Source of the DNA: Prosapia bicincta
Lineage: Eukaryota; Arthropoda; Insecta; Hemiptera; Cercopidae
Assembly: GCA_036971475.1 (NCBI GenBank)
Contig: JBAIZL010000003.1
Coordinates: 108,744,070-108,808,069 of the forward strand
Reading direction: 5' to 3'
Length of the DNA stretch: 64,000 nucleotides
Shown here: piece by piece, positions 36,791 to 49,538 of the stretch
Layout: every line of letters starts with the position of its first letter
How positions within the stretch are numbered: position 1 is the first letter of the stretch
Position numbers and translations under genes: made by a program
The notes under the pieces: model-generated
The model's database searches: none
The model's input: the letters and a program-made list of their open reading frames with translations, nothing else
What the model was told of the DNA's origin: nothing

Positions 36791-37790
36791 ATCATATTGT
36801 TAGTTATAAAAGAAAGTCTTATGAGTTGCAAAACTGTGAGTTGCAGATTTATATTTTGACCAATAATAAAAAAGGATTAATAATTAGTTCCTTTTAATGT
36901 CTTGTATTACAAATCTGGTATCTGAAATTTGTTTATGTGAAACCTCATTTATAATAAATAAATCTAATATTAGATAGTTTTACACTTAATATGTCATAGT
37001 AGATTCAGCCCCTGAAACAAAAAATTAGATAATTAAGTACACTAGTCTCCTAAACAAATAGTCTACGGAGCAATAGCAGGGGCAAAGCTTGAGGTGTGAT
37101 ATTAAAGAAACATTTTTAGGCGCCTTTGTGCTTTAGGTAAAAAACTATTAGAATTAGTTAGAATGCAGATGGAGAGAAGAATAATGACAAAAATAGAAAA
37201 TTATCAATGTTAATAATGCGTAACTATATAATGGCAAAAAACTCTTATTTTGATAATATAATAACAGACAAATCTGCAAATAGTATAAAACGTACCGTTA
37301 ATAAACAACTTTTAGTCCTTTTTAAAAAATTATTTTCCGGATCCAGAAGTTTTCCTTTCAGAAGCATTTTCCCGACGTCTGCATCTGTAACCAGGAAAAT
37401 GTGTTTATAATTTCAATCATATTGCTATTTATAATAGAACTTTATCAAACACTGCAAATATAATAAACATCCGTTTCTATTCTACGAGAAACTACCAGGA
37501 TCTTAACTTAATTAAAAATATTATTTGGTTAAAAACAAAAACATTAGATTACATTATTTCAGCAATACCAACCTAGGAGTGACCCTAAACGCCTTATATA
37601 ATGAGAAATTATAGACCACCATAATTAGAAATGGAAAAAAGAAAGCGAATAAATAATAACAAACAAACAAAATAGTCCATCTCAAAAACTCCAAGGAAAT
37701 TCTCTTTTTATTTTGCCACTTAATATTTATTGTTTTTATTTATTCACTTTAACAATAGTTTATGACTATCCGAACTTTAAGTTTTGTAAA
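36791..37790. repeat. AT-rich stretch with a second decayed block copy
   Basis: 37345-37460 is a decayed inverted copy of the 2470-2580 region (AAGCATTTTCCCGACGTCTG..). The rest is A/T-rich without supported features. Confidence 0.4.
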
Positions 37791-37794
37791 TTTG

Positions 37795-38500
37795 TAAAAA
37801 CTTACTGAGACAGAACGTTTTCAATCGCATGTGGCGATGTTCATCAGTGTCTTCTTGGAGATGTTGGATCAAGCGGTGACTGTTTTAAAGGCAGGTTTTC
37901 GATAATATCAAAGAGTATCTCTGATTTGTATTGGGTTTGTCGTTTAATATGTTTGTACTTTGTGTTTTTGTGTGTCTGTAAATTTCATATTTTGTAAATG
38001 TTTAATTTACATAAAACAAACCCTTAAAACTGTATACAAAAATAAAAACTCTCTGAACCAAAGGTTACACCAACTCCACCTAAATCTCCCAACACGATCG
38101 GACGCGAACTCACAAACAATCATAATAGACATTAATAATTGGGCAACAAATAAACTAATAAACATTAAAAATAAACACAATAAAAAGTTTAATCAACTAT
38201 TATATGAAACAAAAAACACAATATACTCTCAACCCACACAAAAATTCTACCTCCGTACATTTAACCTCACTAATAACAAATTCACACAACACGAAATGAA
38301 TTTAATAAACAAAGGCCTGAAATAGAGCCTACAATACAATCAAATAATATTACAAATAGAAACATTATACTACAAACCGAAACAGCAACACACAAAGCCA
38401 TCACCAAAGACCAAAACTCACTTCGACATGACAAAAAAACCTAAACAAACACAAGAACAAATAACAAAAGGCTTGTTTTTCAAAACAGATTAAGTGAAGC
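37795..38500 (+). pseudogene. Penelope-like retroelement, N-terminal coding part
   Basis: An open region from about 38040 to 38325 contains NQRLHQLHLNLPTRSD and KFYLRTFNLTNNKFTQHEMN followed by LINKGLK. This is the pattern that begins the protein in this Penelope lineage (compare FHLRTINTINLEFNINE at 23.1 kb). The frame then breaks and continues to about 38490. Just upstream (37805-37860, minus sense) is a CTGATGA...GAAAACG motif with a short stem between, resembling a hammerhead core. Confidence 0.65.
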
Positions 38501-40250
38501 ATGAATAGAATTCATTTCAAACCCTTATTTAAAGTACATACAAATTATTTGAAACATTTCATTTATGTTGCCTGACATTTCTGCATGACCCTAAATTTTG
38601 TTTATTTCTAAATGTCTTTGTATATATTGGATTTACAACTGATTTAACAACTGCTCTAATTCCTATCAATCAACTAACCATTTAATTTTTAAATTACCAA
38701 GAATATAATTAGATACAAAATTTCTATAACCACATTTATTTCTAAATCAAAAACTCTCTTGACATAATAATTATTTATATAAACAAATTTCCATCAGTTC
38801 AGTTCCCTAGAAGTAGCACAATTATATATGTTAAGGTTCCTCTTGCATTCCTAATTTTTTTGTAAAAAACCCTTTATTTATTCACTTCTTAATTTGCAAC
38901 ATTTTACAAACATGTTTACTTGTTTTAATTTGTGTACTAATTTAAAATAAATTATCTTTATTTAAGGTTGAAGTGATTTTTTCAAATTTTGACTATTTCT
39001 AAACGTTTCTTTACATCTGACTAGTTTAACACCGTCATCTTGGTTTTATGACGTAAACCAGTATGGTCTCGTATTTGATTCAGTGTTTATTCGTTCTAAC
39101 AAGATAAATCCACTATTCTCAAAAACATATTTTCATGAAAACTTACGTCAAAAGAAATTTCTTTATTTTCCATTTTAACCTCAAATTATTAAACTTTATA
39201 CTTATTTGAAAGAAATAAGAAAGCTCTAACATTTTATTACTGGAGAAAGATTCCAGCGTCATTGTAAATCTTGGTACTAGTTTGCTGCAGACCTCCCAGG
39301 TTGTTTTGGTTGATCTACTTTGTGATCCGATTGAGTCTTCCCTCTGTATTATTTTGAGTTGGTTATCGCTCTTCGGCCTCCATTATTTCTTCACTGGTTT
39401 ACGTGTTACCGCAAATTTAGTTTTTAAAATTCAAATGTTCTTATTCATTAGTAGTTAATAATTTCACTGTCTTTATATTTTTTCTATTTACGACTATTTA
39501 TTCCCGACTTTGGGCCTAAATTTAAGAATTTAAATTTTGGACCCGACAATTTAAAATTTAATCTTGGTAACTTGAAAGTTAGTCACTGCTCTGATTCTAC
39601 ATTCGAAATACAAACTTCACTGCCCTTTTTTTACTGACTTCATTTCTTAGAAAACGCAACACAATACATGTTAAAAAGAGAGTAAAATCCATTTAGAGAG
39701 TAAAATCCCTAAAAGGGTTGGGAAACTTACATATTAGGCTACCAGGCTAACACTACAAACAAACTTAGGCCTAATGATTCTTCTACACTTTAACTTAAAA
39801 AGCGGAGTTCGAAACGACTGTCCGGGGTAACTACTCATACCACCCTAAAACAGCCTTCGTTGTCTTCGGCTACCCTCTCTGGCTACCCCTCCTCTGCTGC
39901 TGAGACTTCCTCCAATCACAAACTTCTTAAGATACGGGGTGACCTATCATACGATATAATCTTGCTGGTATTTTCTAATGCCAATGGTCCTCCTAGCTCC
40001 ATGCTCACTTCCTTTCACTGTTTTTATTCTACTTCTCTTCGAAATGAACAAAATTGTCCCTTCTTTAGAATGTTTTTTCTTTACACATTCTACTTATGAC
40101 GTATTTGAATAATGGCATGATATCTCTAGTTAAATCCTGTTTTTTATAAAGTTAAAAATTTTATTTTTAAACTTAAATTTATGTATATATACTTAGAATA
40201 ATGAATTAGATAGAAAAAAGTCAACACAGCAATATTACAAAATGACAAAG
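38501..40250. other. AT-rich region, nothing recognised
   Basis: Long A/T-rich sequence with short, unsupported frames. Two adjacent copies of a GAGAGTAAAATCC module lie near 39690. Confidence 0.5.
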
Positions 40251-41690
40251 TTATATTTCGTGATACAAAAACGTCGACGTGTTCTATTGGCGATTCTTTT
40301 CGCATTTTAAGGCTCTCCTTCATTTACTTTGATTGAAATGTTTGCTGTAATTTTGAAGTTATGGTTTTACTAGATTTTTCTGCATGGTCGGCCCTTTTTT
40401 ACTGGCTCAACCTTCATTCACTAAAATTTTGTTTCACTGTTGCTTCGTCCGTCTTCTTCCGCACATCCCGGGAGGAAATCTTTCTGTCAATGTTTTACAT
40501 CACGTAAGAATTTATGGAAGGTTAGTCTTTGAATGCTATTACAACTCAGTAAATTCAGTTCTGTTATACTCAAGTTTGTTAAAATCTTCCGTTATTGTTT
40601 GCTACAAACCCATTTTGCAAACGGCGTAGTTCCGTTCCCCGGGATGTACGTGTGCTGTGCACGGACGCGGGTTGGTTACATCCCATAAATTTTGATGATA
40701 AGGCCGAAAGGGTGCCGATCCTAGGCCGGCGTCAAAGCAAGAAGAATTTCGATGACTCTGGTGGCAACTAAATCAGAATAAACAAATTTATTGTAACTTC
40801 GTGTCGTTTAATTTATCTAAATTATTTATTCGTTTAATTTAATCTGAATTGTATGGAATTAAAATGCATTACACTTGATAAATTTTACGAGCACTCCACT
40901 ATTTCATACTTTTAGTACAAATTAATTTTTACGTACAATGATTTTTCTATAGCTACATCGTCGCCCAGACCGAAGTACACAATGTTATACAGATACGCCG
41001 ATTCCGATTCTCGATTCCAGGAGTCGTATGATTGTAATGGTATCTAGTGATAGTCGATAATCGATTCTTCATTGATTAAAGTGCCGATTTCGATTCCCTT
41101 TTTTTCAACTGGTAAAATTCTGGAGCGGCGTAATTTATTGCAGAATAACTAAACATCAACTATGTCCTATTTAGGTATTAGTTGCTTTGAATGAATTAAA
41201 CGATTAAAGCAAATGGTGATTTGAGATAACGAAAATATTATTATTATTTGTAACGCAACAACAAAGACGATCGCAAGCTCTAATGGTCTGTTAATTTGTC
41301 ACTTTTATCCTATATGTATGTCGTGCTTTCAGATATTCCTATTCATAAATCATAACAAAGAACGTTTTGTGTAGCCTATTACATTAAGAAGAGCTTTACA
41401 AAGACTTTACTATATGTCCGAGTTATAAGCTAAATTATTATTAGAGAATATAATGGAGGCATACATAACTTAAAAGAATCGAGAATCGACCTAAAAATCT
41501 AGAATCTAATGAAAAATTTTAGAATGGAAATTGGTAACGAAATTGAAAAGTTTAGGAGCCGTTCCACCCCTACTATATTATAATAAGTTCTTTTCTCCTG
41601 AAAAGTAAAACGATGTAATGTTCCGTGTAGTTTTATGGCAAAATGAAAAACGCAAAATTAAAGACTAGTCTAGAGGTCACAATACTAAAA
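40251..41690. other. No gene recognised; GC-richer island
   Basis: 40626-40740 is a GC-richer patch (CCCCGGGATGTACGTGTGC...). The 81-residue frame at 40384-40629 has no motif. A module at 41000-41110 and 41475-41570 shows inverted 'cgattccgattctcgattcc' / 'gaatcgagaatcgac' words, perhaps an old MITE pair. Confidence 0.3.
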
Positions 41691-41694
41691 TTTC

Positions 41695-42420
41695 GTGGGA
41701 GGTCGAGGCTGTGGGAGCGGTGAGGAAATTATATGACCCACGGCCCCAGTTCTGACAGTCTGAGAGTCCCTTTTTACACGCCAGAGTGAAAGTGACAAGT
41801 ATGCAGCCTAACATTTCTCCAAAATCATGAACCCAAAGGACAGATTCAACTCATCTCACTATAATTGTTGTTAAGTTGTGAGAATGTGTAATTGCATTTT
41901 ATAATACTTTTTGAGTTATTCATATAATTATTATATTTTTCTCTGTTTATCGCAAAAAATCAAACTTGTGTTACTATTTTTATTCCATTAACTCCTTGTC
42001 CCAAAACAATATTAATATAATTAAGATTAATAAATTCCTCCTGAATCTAGGAACAGTAGCGTGTGATAAATAGTTGTGAATAGAAATAAAGCACTTCTTG
42101 AATGTATTTCTAATAAACTTGTGGTAGCGTAAAATTTATTATTCATATATAAGAATAGTTTCTACCTTAGAGTGAGTGGGTAGGCAAACCATAAATTACT
42201 AATAAGTAATATATCTCCAATTATTTTGCGTGTAATCTACAATTTAAATCTAAGAATTTGAGGGTTTCTTGTCAATGTAGCGACTAATGTAGTGACCTTG
42301 AAAACATTTTGTGGCGAAGCACTGCCATAAACAAATATCTTGTAGGTATTTTTGTAGAGCCAAAAATTAGACAACATTTTGCGTTTAGGTATTAATAAAA
42401 TACAACGAACAAAATTCACT
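41695..42420 (+). repeat. hAT 3'-flank repeat, copy 1
   Basis: 41780-41880 matches the end of the hAT transposase region at 57940-58030 (AGTGAAAGTGACAAGTATG, then CATGAAC..AAAGGACAGATTC). 42040-42300 then matches 58140-58440 and 60780-61020 (a module with AATAAACTTGTGGTAGCG and GGGTAGGCAAACC). The unit appears three times in the window in the same orientation. Confidence 0.65.
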
Positions 42421-42551
42421 TTCGCCGTCCGTCACTGCTATTAACTAACATTTTACTTAGCATAAAATAATTTACAAAATAATGTATATTGATTAAGAAA
42501 TCAAAACAAAAAGTTATTTTTAAATGACCCACTAACAATTTAATGTATTGT

Positions 42552-42562
42552 TTTATTTTATT
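42552..42562 (-). terminator. Candidate polyadenylation signals
   Basis: Two overlapping AATAAA words on the minus strand, about 20-30 nt after the stop codon of the five-exon gene. They would give a very short 3' UTR. Position and wording fit, but usage cannot be shown. Confidence 0.4.
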
Positions 42563-42581
42563 AAGTAGTTCTCTTCGTTGC

Positions 42582-42698
42582 TTACCTGAAGTGACCCTGT
42601 TCTTCAAGAGATTTAGAAAAGGTTGTGTCGAAAGGGGTAATTTCGAAGATTGGTCGAGACAAAGAACATGTAAACGGGTAGACATTCATTTCAGCATT
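42582..42698 (-). other. Exon 5 (terminal) of the five-exon gene
   Basis: Acceptor TATTCACAG, entered in phase 0. It encodes 38 residues ending SLEEQGHFR and then TAA. The stop overlaps a perfect-looking donor (CAG then GTAAGC), so readers should consider that transcripts may splice onward instead of stopping here. Confidence 0.6.
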
Positions 42699-44284
42699 CT
42701 GTGAATAGAAAATAATTATTAAAAATAAATTTAAATGCGGATCAACAGCTTTTTATTGCATATCTATGTAATGGTTTTAAATGCTCGTATAGAAGTGTTT
42801 TTTAAATGTATGCCAAATCTAAACGTTTTTTAGTCATTGTGATTAGGCTGTAACAAGTAATTGTCATCAGGAGCGTAACCAGGGGAGCAAGTGCACCCCA
42901 AACCTAATAATATTAGCAAACAACATTAACCTATAAAACAGCGCAAGTTTTTAGCAAAACAGCTCCCGATGACCCAACAATTCTGTAACTTTAGGTGCCA
43001 AAATATCACTATACTTAATTTCTAGATATAAAGATATTCAAAATTTCCTCAGCGGAGTTCCGCCACCTGACCTTTCGGGTTGTGTTCCCCTCCAAAACAA
43101 CGCCCTGGCTACGCTCCTGATTGTCATCCTAAAATGTTCCAAGAAACAGGATCTCCATTTCATTACACTTTACAACACTCTTCTCGCGTACAATATAAAA
43201 TAAAACACTATCACCATATGTTCATGTTAAAGCCAAACGCTCCTCAAGTTCTTACACTGGTTGCAAATTGTCTCACGCTGTAAAAGTACGCTATGCTCTG
43301 ATCAGCTGTTGCCATCATCGCGGAGTGTTGCAGGGAGAGAACGTAATGACTAAATTCAGTAAAACTTTCGCTTATCCGACATAATGGGGGCGGAACCTTT
43401 TCGGATGAGCCATGCTAAGTATCTTAAAGTTATTCCTTCAAATAAAACCACATAAAACCTGTTCTACTGTTAAATATCACAGTAGTTGTAATTTCTAACA
43501 AAACAACCTCCCGCATCTCCCCCCACGTTTAACGTGTTGGCGTAAAAATCACGGAACAGCCCTATTTGGCCTATTTAACCCGGGTTTCGGTTAAGGGAAG
43601 TTCGGATAAGACGATCCTGTACTAACGAACACCAACACACAGTCAATAGTTAATTCTTCAGTGAGTTAAGATGGCAAAGTCATCGCTAATATATCATGTA
43701 CACTCCAAGAATACGGTTAAAATTAAAACTATTTACTAACACTATATTTACATCGGTTTAGACAGATTAGTTATAGCTTAGACTATTCACTGACCTAATT
43801 AGTTTAGATGAATTCATCAGAGATACTCGCCCATGATGAAGACTGTCTTTTTATTTAAAATACTTTTTTACTCAACCAATGAAATAATTTTTTTCAACCC
43901 TTAGTGAATGGCAATTAATGTTAATACCGATTTTCAAATATTTATTTATTAATTAAATAATCAGTCGCGTTTAAGCTGACTGACTACGTGTTTTAAATCC
44001 AGCACTTAGGCATTGAGGTAACAATCCCATAGCTAGAAATTCAATACTTAGGATGTATATGCAATTATAAGAGAAAGGTTCCTTGCAATAATGAAACATT
44101 ACAAGAGGTGGATAGAATGAGAAGTTTTAGACCACCATCAGCTTCATAAATTAGAAACTAATTAATAGAAATCATATAAACCGTAACCAAACAAAAATTA
44201 TGGTCCATCATCATACAAAGTATAGAGAGGAAATGAAAAATCGCAAGGAAATTCGATTTCTATTTCGCCACTTAATATTGTGAT

Positions 44285-44337
<53 letters not shown>

Positions 44338-47300
44338 ATATTAATATATATATATATATATATAATAATTGTAATTATAAATTAAAGAATCACTAAATTA
44401 AAATCTTTCTTTGATAACCTCAGTAGGAATGACTTTAAAAAGATTTTTTCTATATTGTGTTTAATATTGAGATTACTACTGTGCTAAGATTATATATATT
44501 TCGTTGCATGTGGCAATGTCCCACATGTTGTAATTACGTCACAGATAAGTCGCAAGAGTACATCCTAAACAACTAGAAGCTACTAAAGGCAATAAGACTC
44601 AAGGCTAGTCTATAAACGTATACGGCAAGATATAGAGTCTCCGGCTTGGTGTGCTCCCTTACAAGCTGAGAGAGCTTGCTTGGTTCCTAAACTTATTTAG
44701 TTTAAAGTAAAACTATTACTCACCTCCACCAGATGTCGTTCCAAACCACGACGCCGAAATGTCGCTTCTGAAAAATATAATATAATTTGTAAACATTTAG
44801 TGTAGTGAAAATGATAAATAGATAAGATTAGGTAGATATTCAGAAACATAGATGGTAATTAAATAGATAAATGAATATTTAGGTCTGTAAATAAAAATAA
44901 AATTATTTACATTAACCTTTCCTATGCAATGTCTATTGGAAGATGTATAGAAATGCTTACATGAGTATTGAAGTTTACTTAGGATGTAGGCTACTACAGG
45001 ATATTTGACTCTAAGGGAAACAAAAATAATACACAGCTAATTTATTTTTTTAATTTGACAGATTTACTTCAAGTTTGAGTTCAAAGTTGTAAAATTTACA
45101 GATAGTTACACATAAAATAAGATGTCCAGCTCTAATTTGTCGATACGCAACAAAACGCTTATAATTGTTCTTTCTACTAATAAAATCTTATAAAATTGCA
45201 CTTGTCTTAAAGTGTGTATAGGTTACTGCACTTGGTTTGATAAAGTTTGTATTTGAAATTCATTATTTCCTAATGAAATTAATGAAAAATTTATAAAACT
45301 TAATATTTATTACTTTAAAGAGTTGGTTTTGAATTTAAGATAAATTAATAGTTTTAGTGGTTAACGAATTATCTCTAGCATGGTTTCTTGTTTCAGTTCA
45401 CTTGATGGCCCAGCCACTTACTAATATTTCCCTTATTTTACTTCACTCTCCTATTCTCGAAATGCTTCTATACAGTACGTAAAATTTATTTCCTCTCACT
45501 AATACCCCTTACTACTTTTATTTAGCGAGTTTATTTTTTTTCATTTTAATTTAGAACTTGTTCCAAAATTACCCAGTCGCCTCCCCCCCCCCGCCCGAGT
45601 CCTGGAGTTTGACTAACTCGTATTTCCCTTGGATAGTTTCCATGAGGGTTACATCCTCTTCAAATTTTATTGGCTACCTTATGCCGCTAATTTTTCTTTT
45701 GCCTTATCAGAACGAATCCTGCTTCACCTTATCTTTGGCTTCGGTGGGATATTCTGAAAATTTCTCTTCTGCAGGTGATAGTTGGACGTGTTTTTTATGC
45801 ATTTGTAGAGAGTTTTCTCCATAAATCGCAAGGTCTCTCGATGCCGAACTTAACTCTCCTCTCCAGCGATAGAGTGTACTTTCCCTGCTATGTAGTCTTT
45901 CGAAGTATATTATTATTTATGGTATACCAGGTACGTGCAGTAACCCTTTTTTGCCGAAGGTTCTACAATTGGCTGCCCTTTGATAGACAGCGACAGTTTG
46001 CTACAATCCCTCACAGTTCAAATATTTTACAAACATATTTCCTAATGTAAGGAACAAATAAAAGTAACTTACAAAACGACTGAGTCCTGTAGAACGCAGG
46101 GACTTCAATCTTTAGCGGAAATAGTGCGGAATCACTTGTAGAAAATATTGCAGCTTTTTTATAAACTATTTCCGCTTTCTCTTCTTCATCGTCCTCAGGT
46201 ATCACCTCGAGAATAGGAACAAACTTTATTCTCGGGTATGCGCTTGACAAATAGCTAAGCATGTCCTCATCGAAAACTACTGTAAAGATAGAAATTTGAA
46301 TAAATCTTGTCACATAATACGATATTTATAAACAATATAATTACGATAATAAGCTGTCAGGTAAAATTAAAGCCTATAGACATGCATATTGTGATATATA
46401 TATAATTATTAGGTACTATGTTGATGAATTTTAAAAAAATAATTTTTTTCTACATCATAGCTAATGTTTTTATTTTTCATAGTTTTTAAAGTCATGTTCG
46501 TAGAGCGTAGAATTATATACACACAAACATACAGGTCGAATTTTAAAAGCTGGTATTTGGCACTTAAAATAAATTTAATAATATAAATAAAAATTGAGTT
46601 TTGTAGTCCATTACGTTTGGTGAATCTTATTAAGCAGAAGACACGGATGAAGATCGGCACATAGCGATCGAAAACGTTCTGTCTCATTAAGTTTTAACAC
46701 ATTTACTAAATTTAAAGTTGGAATGGTTATAAACTGTTGTTTAGGTGATTAATAAAATTAAAATTATTTAAGGTACATGAGTGTGCTAATGGTTTAAATC
46801 TAATATTTTAATTAACATCTTATTTATACAGTAACTTTAATACTTTGGATCTATAGTTTCATTAAACTTCATGTATTTTCTTCTAGAAATATAATACAGT
46901 AGTAGTAGAATTAAAGGCGGAGACTTACGAGAACCACAAAATGAATATTCTAAATGTGGCAGCCGTAATATGATCCTACAATATTTGAATATATTCAAAA
47001 GAACATGCATGGGATGAGGATCCCAATATTTAGCCCAAACCCAGCAAATATTGGAAACTGAACATATATACGTGTTTGGAACAAGCCATAAAAAATAATT
47101 AAATTAGTGGATTTTAATTAAACTACTAAATTACATTATTTCAAGTTAAAATAAAACAACCTAATAGTAATTACCTCCTCTTTCCTTCCTCTTCTTAGTA
47201 CCAAAGCAGCACGTGACTGGAACAAGACAAGACATTCTTTTATTAAAGCTAGAGTTTTACTAGTTATACAATATCAGTTGTGCCATTCTAAACACTTACA

Positions 47301-48176
47301 TAGACACAAATTATTATTAATTTTTAACTAGGCATTACGAAGTATCAAGATATCAAACAAAATTATATTGAAATATAACTGTAAAAATTAAATATAACTG
47401 ATATGAGGTAACTCCTATCATACATAAATTTCATTTTAAATCCTTCGAAATTCAAATCCTTTAAATCCAAAAGTATAGTGTTTGTATATAGGACATAAAG
47501 CAACTGAGGAACCATATAATGAGGAGCAGAGTACTATCTTTGAAATCATGAATTTTAGGACTAAAAAATAAACAAAATTATTTCTTTCTCCAACGTTTAC
47601 TATATAGGAGGGGGGGGGGAGAGAGAGAATAATGGTTTCCACTAACAGTGCTTTTAACATTAACAATTAATATACATAGGCCTAAATATACGTCGCCATT
47701 TGTAAATCAAATATAATGAATAGATTCATATATTTTAGGTAATATAAATAAATACACGACCAATAAATAAACTAATTCTAGAGTACACTGATGAAACATT
47801 TATATAGTTTTATTAGATATTTATGTGATAAGTTATTTTTTTCTGATAAAAAGAACAATATGTACCTTTTTGGTAATAAATTGGAAACGTCTAAATGTAG
47901 CATTTAACCAAAGGAAAGGTTTTTTTTACTATATTTGCCTGTAAAAACTGTTCAAGTACAATAGCTTCTACGCAGACTATTTTTAGCCCGATTAAATGTC
48001 GACGTCATAGATACATACACACACATATATAATGTCTAATTCGACTGTAACAGTGGTTTATTCGTAATTGAAGAGATATACCGTCTAGAGGGCACGAATA
48101 TATAGTGATATAAGCAAAATTAGAGTAAATAAATTAATTGAAACTTACAAAGTCTCCAAAAGTTTTTAAACTTCAT
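42582..48176 (-). CDS. Five-exon gene of unknown function (144 residues)
   Basis: Exons on the minus strand: 48176-48149 (28 bp), 47216-47175 (42), 46279-46073 (207), 44764-44724 (41) and 42698-42582 (117, with stop). Internal boundaries have AG acceptors and GTAAGT, GTAATT, GTAAGT and GTGAGT donors. Phases 1, 1, 1 and 0 join without a break, which is unlikely by chance. The N-terminus MKFKNFWRLFTCCFGTKKRK has a Cys pair before a basic run, which could suit lipid anchoring (inference). Exon 3 encodes an acidic patch (EVIPEDDEEEKAE) then FPLKIEVPAFYRTQSF; exon 5 includes MNVYPFTCSLSRPIFEITPF. I recognise no family. Exon 1 has three further copies upstream. The last exon could instead splice at GTAAGC overlapping its stop. 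Confidence 0.65.
42868..43119. mobile_element. hAT-type MITE with 8-bp target duplication
   Basis: The 252-bp element starts CAGGAGCGTAACCAGGG and ends CCCTGGCTACGCTCCTG: 17-bp inverted repeats with one mismatch. It is flanked by ATTGTCAT on both sides (42860-42867 and 43120-43127), the 8-bp duplication typical of hAT. No coding capacity. It lies in the last intron of the five-exon gene. Confidence 0.93.
43359..43619. mobile_element. Possible pogo/Tigger-type MITE
   Basis: The left end CAGTAAAACTTTCGCTTATC and the right end (complement beginning CAGGATCGTCTTATCCGAAC) share CAG and CTTATCCGA blocks facing each other, as in Tigger-type elements. Internal sequence is non-coding. The TA target duplication is not clear. 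It lies in the last intron, 240 bp from the hAT MITE. Confidence 0.5.
44288..44364. repeat. (TA)n microsatellite, interrupted
   Basis: Two TA tracts separated by CAGAATATATTAA. Intronic. Confidence 0.95.
44724..44764 (-). other. Exon 4 with a CAGAAG tandem acceptor
   Basis: The acceptor region reads TTTTTCAGAAG, two AGs three bases apart. Using the second AG gives a 41-bp exon that keeps the frame (STFRRRGLERHLVE). Using the first adds AAG and creates TAA at the exon 3/4 junction. The donor is GTGAGT, phase 0. Confidence 0.6.
45540..46050 (-). other. Possible extra minus-strand exon, unassigned
   Basis: On the minus strand a frame runs from about 45910 to a TGA near 45718 (containing STLYRWRGELSSASRD and SPAEEKFSEYPTEAKDK). 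It follows a CATAGCAG word that could be an acceptor. It lies in the intron between exons 4 and 3 of the five-exon gene. No motif, no second copy. It may be chance or an alternative exon. Confidence 0.2.
46073..46279 (-). other. Exon 3 of the five-exon gene
   Basis: The largest exon, 207 bp, acceptor TCTTTACAG and donor GTAAGT. It contributes 69 residues including an acidic patch (EDDEEEKAE) and several aromatic residues. It is open only in the frame demanded by exons 1 and 2. Confidence 0.65.
47175..47216 (-). other. Exon 2 of the five-exon gene
   Basis: 42 bp, acceptor CTTGTTCCAG, donor GTAATT. It encodes TCCFGTKKRKERG, with the Cys pair and basic cluster. Being a multiple of three, it can be skipped without changing frame. 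All four first-exon copies would join it in the same phase. Confidence 0.6.
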
Positions 48177-48600
48177 ATTTTTTTCTTTTAAACTAAGAAA
48201 ATATGCTTCAACATGTCCTTAGGAAACCATGGTAATGTAAATTCAGCGATAGTTTAATTGTTGTACGATTTAATTAACTACTGTAATACAAAAATATATT
48301 TTTCCATTTATATTTACATATTTAGTTATTGTTGATTTTTTGTAGGCTCGAAAACTTTTGAAGAACGTAGCGCGTTGCCAATGTACGTTTTAATATTCAA
48401 AAATAAACCACTACAGTCCTGGTTCTAAAGGAGAAGCTCATCAATTGGAGTGAGGCATAGGACTTACGTACCCCTCAAATCCCTCGGGAGCTCCTCATAT
48501 TCAAGTGATACTGGTTCTACCCCGGCATCATCCAATATATAACCGCAATGACTGATGGTCATCTGCATTATAGGCTTTAGGTTCTCTCAAATCAATCGGG
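47390..48600 (-). repeat. First-exon block, copy a
   Basis: About 1.2 kb that recurs tandemly at 48620-50250 and (in part) 51980-52400, and again at 58570-59830. Shared landmarks include the 'aggactaaaaaataaacaaaatta' module, the GTATACACTGATGxxACATTTATATAGTTT module, the first exon, and a LINE scrap at its right end (48395-48580, containing AAATCCCTCGGGAGCTCC). Confidence 0.75.
48149..48176 (-). other. First coding exon, copy a
   Basis: 28 bp from ATG to a GTAAGT donor; encodes MKFKNFWRL plus one base. It is the copy nearest the shared exons. A four-codon upstream ORF (ATG-GTT-TCC-TAA, 48230-48219) in an ACCATGG context lies 42 nt before this ATG. Confidence 0.6.
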
Positions 48601-49538
48601 AGCTCCAATTAAAATGTATATATTAAATATAACTAATATGAGGTATTTTTAAAAGAATAAATCCCATCATGGAGAAAATCCATTGTACATCCTCTGAATC
48701 TCGGATAGTATTAAATCTAAAAGTAGAGTGTTTGAATATAAAACATAAAGTAATGGAAGAACCATAGAATGGAGAACAGAGTATTCTCTGAAATCATGTA
48801 TTTTAGGACTGAAAAATAAACAAAATTACCAGTTTTAAACTTGCACTATATAGAGAATAAGCAACCTATTTAAGCATTTACTTTTGTATTTACACATTTA
48901 TATTCGCCCTTCAAGTAAATGACAAGAGAATCTGCGAAACCAAAGTGATTAAGATTCAGGATGGTGCGTATTAGGGAAATACGATTTCTATCTGAAATTA
49001 GGTTCCTCTATTCTCACACGTAAAGAAGTATCAGAACTGTCAGAAACAAAAAGCTTTAAAACTGACATTACCAAGAAAAATAGTAACTACTAAACTGATA
49101 TCAATACCCCCCCCCCCCAATTACCATTTGTAAATATAAAAAAGTGACTAGATAAAGTGAGCCTATTCAAATACTTTGGCCAATGGTAAAAAATACACAT
49201 AAACTAATTCTAAAGTAATTTGCTGTGGCACTTATTTAGTTGTAATAATTTAATATTGCGATGTTGTTTTATGTATAATAATAGGTAAAATATTTACATA
49301 TCTATCAAGAAGGTAGAAACCTTGGAAACGTACCGTTTAACCAAAGCTTAGGCCTACATAAAGTAGATATGCGGACCTTCAGGTGAGTAAATGTCGACAT
49401 CAAGTATACCTATTAGTTTTTAGGTCTAACCTGAATTTCCCAATGGTTTATTTGTGATTGCCGTCATATACCGTCTAGGTGTCTGGAATGTATTTTGTTA
49501 TAACTAAAATACTGATAATTAATTTGATTAAAACTTAC

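Noticed and set aside
45558..46050. Two plus-strand frames of about 90 residues
   Set aside because: No motif, and they partly oppose a possible minus-strand frame; composition near 45590 is a poly-C tract.
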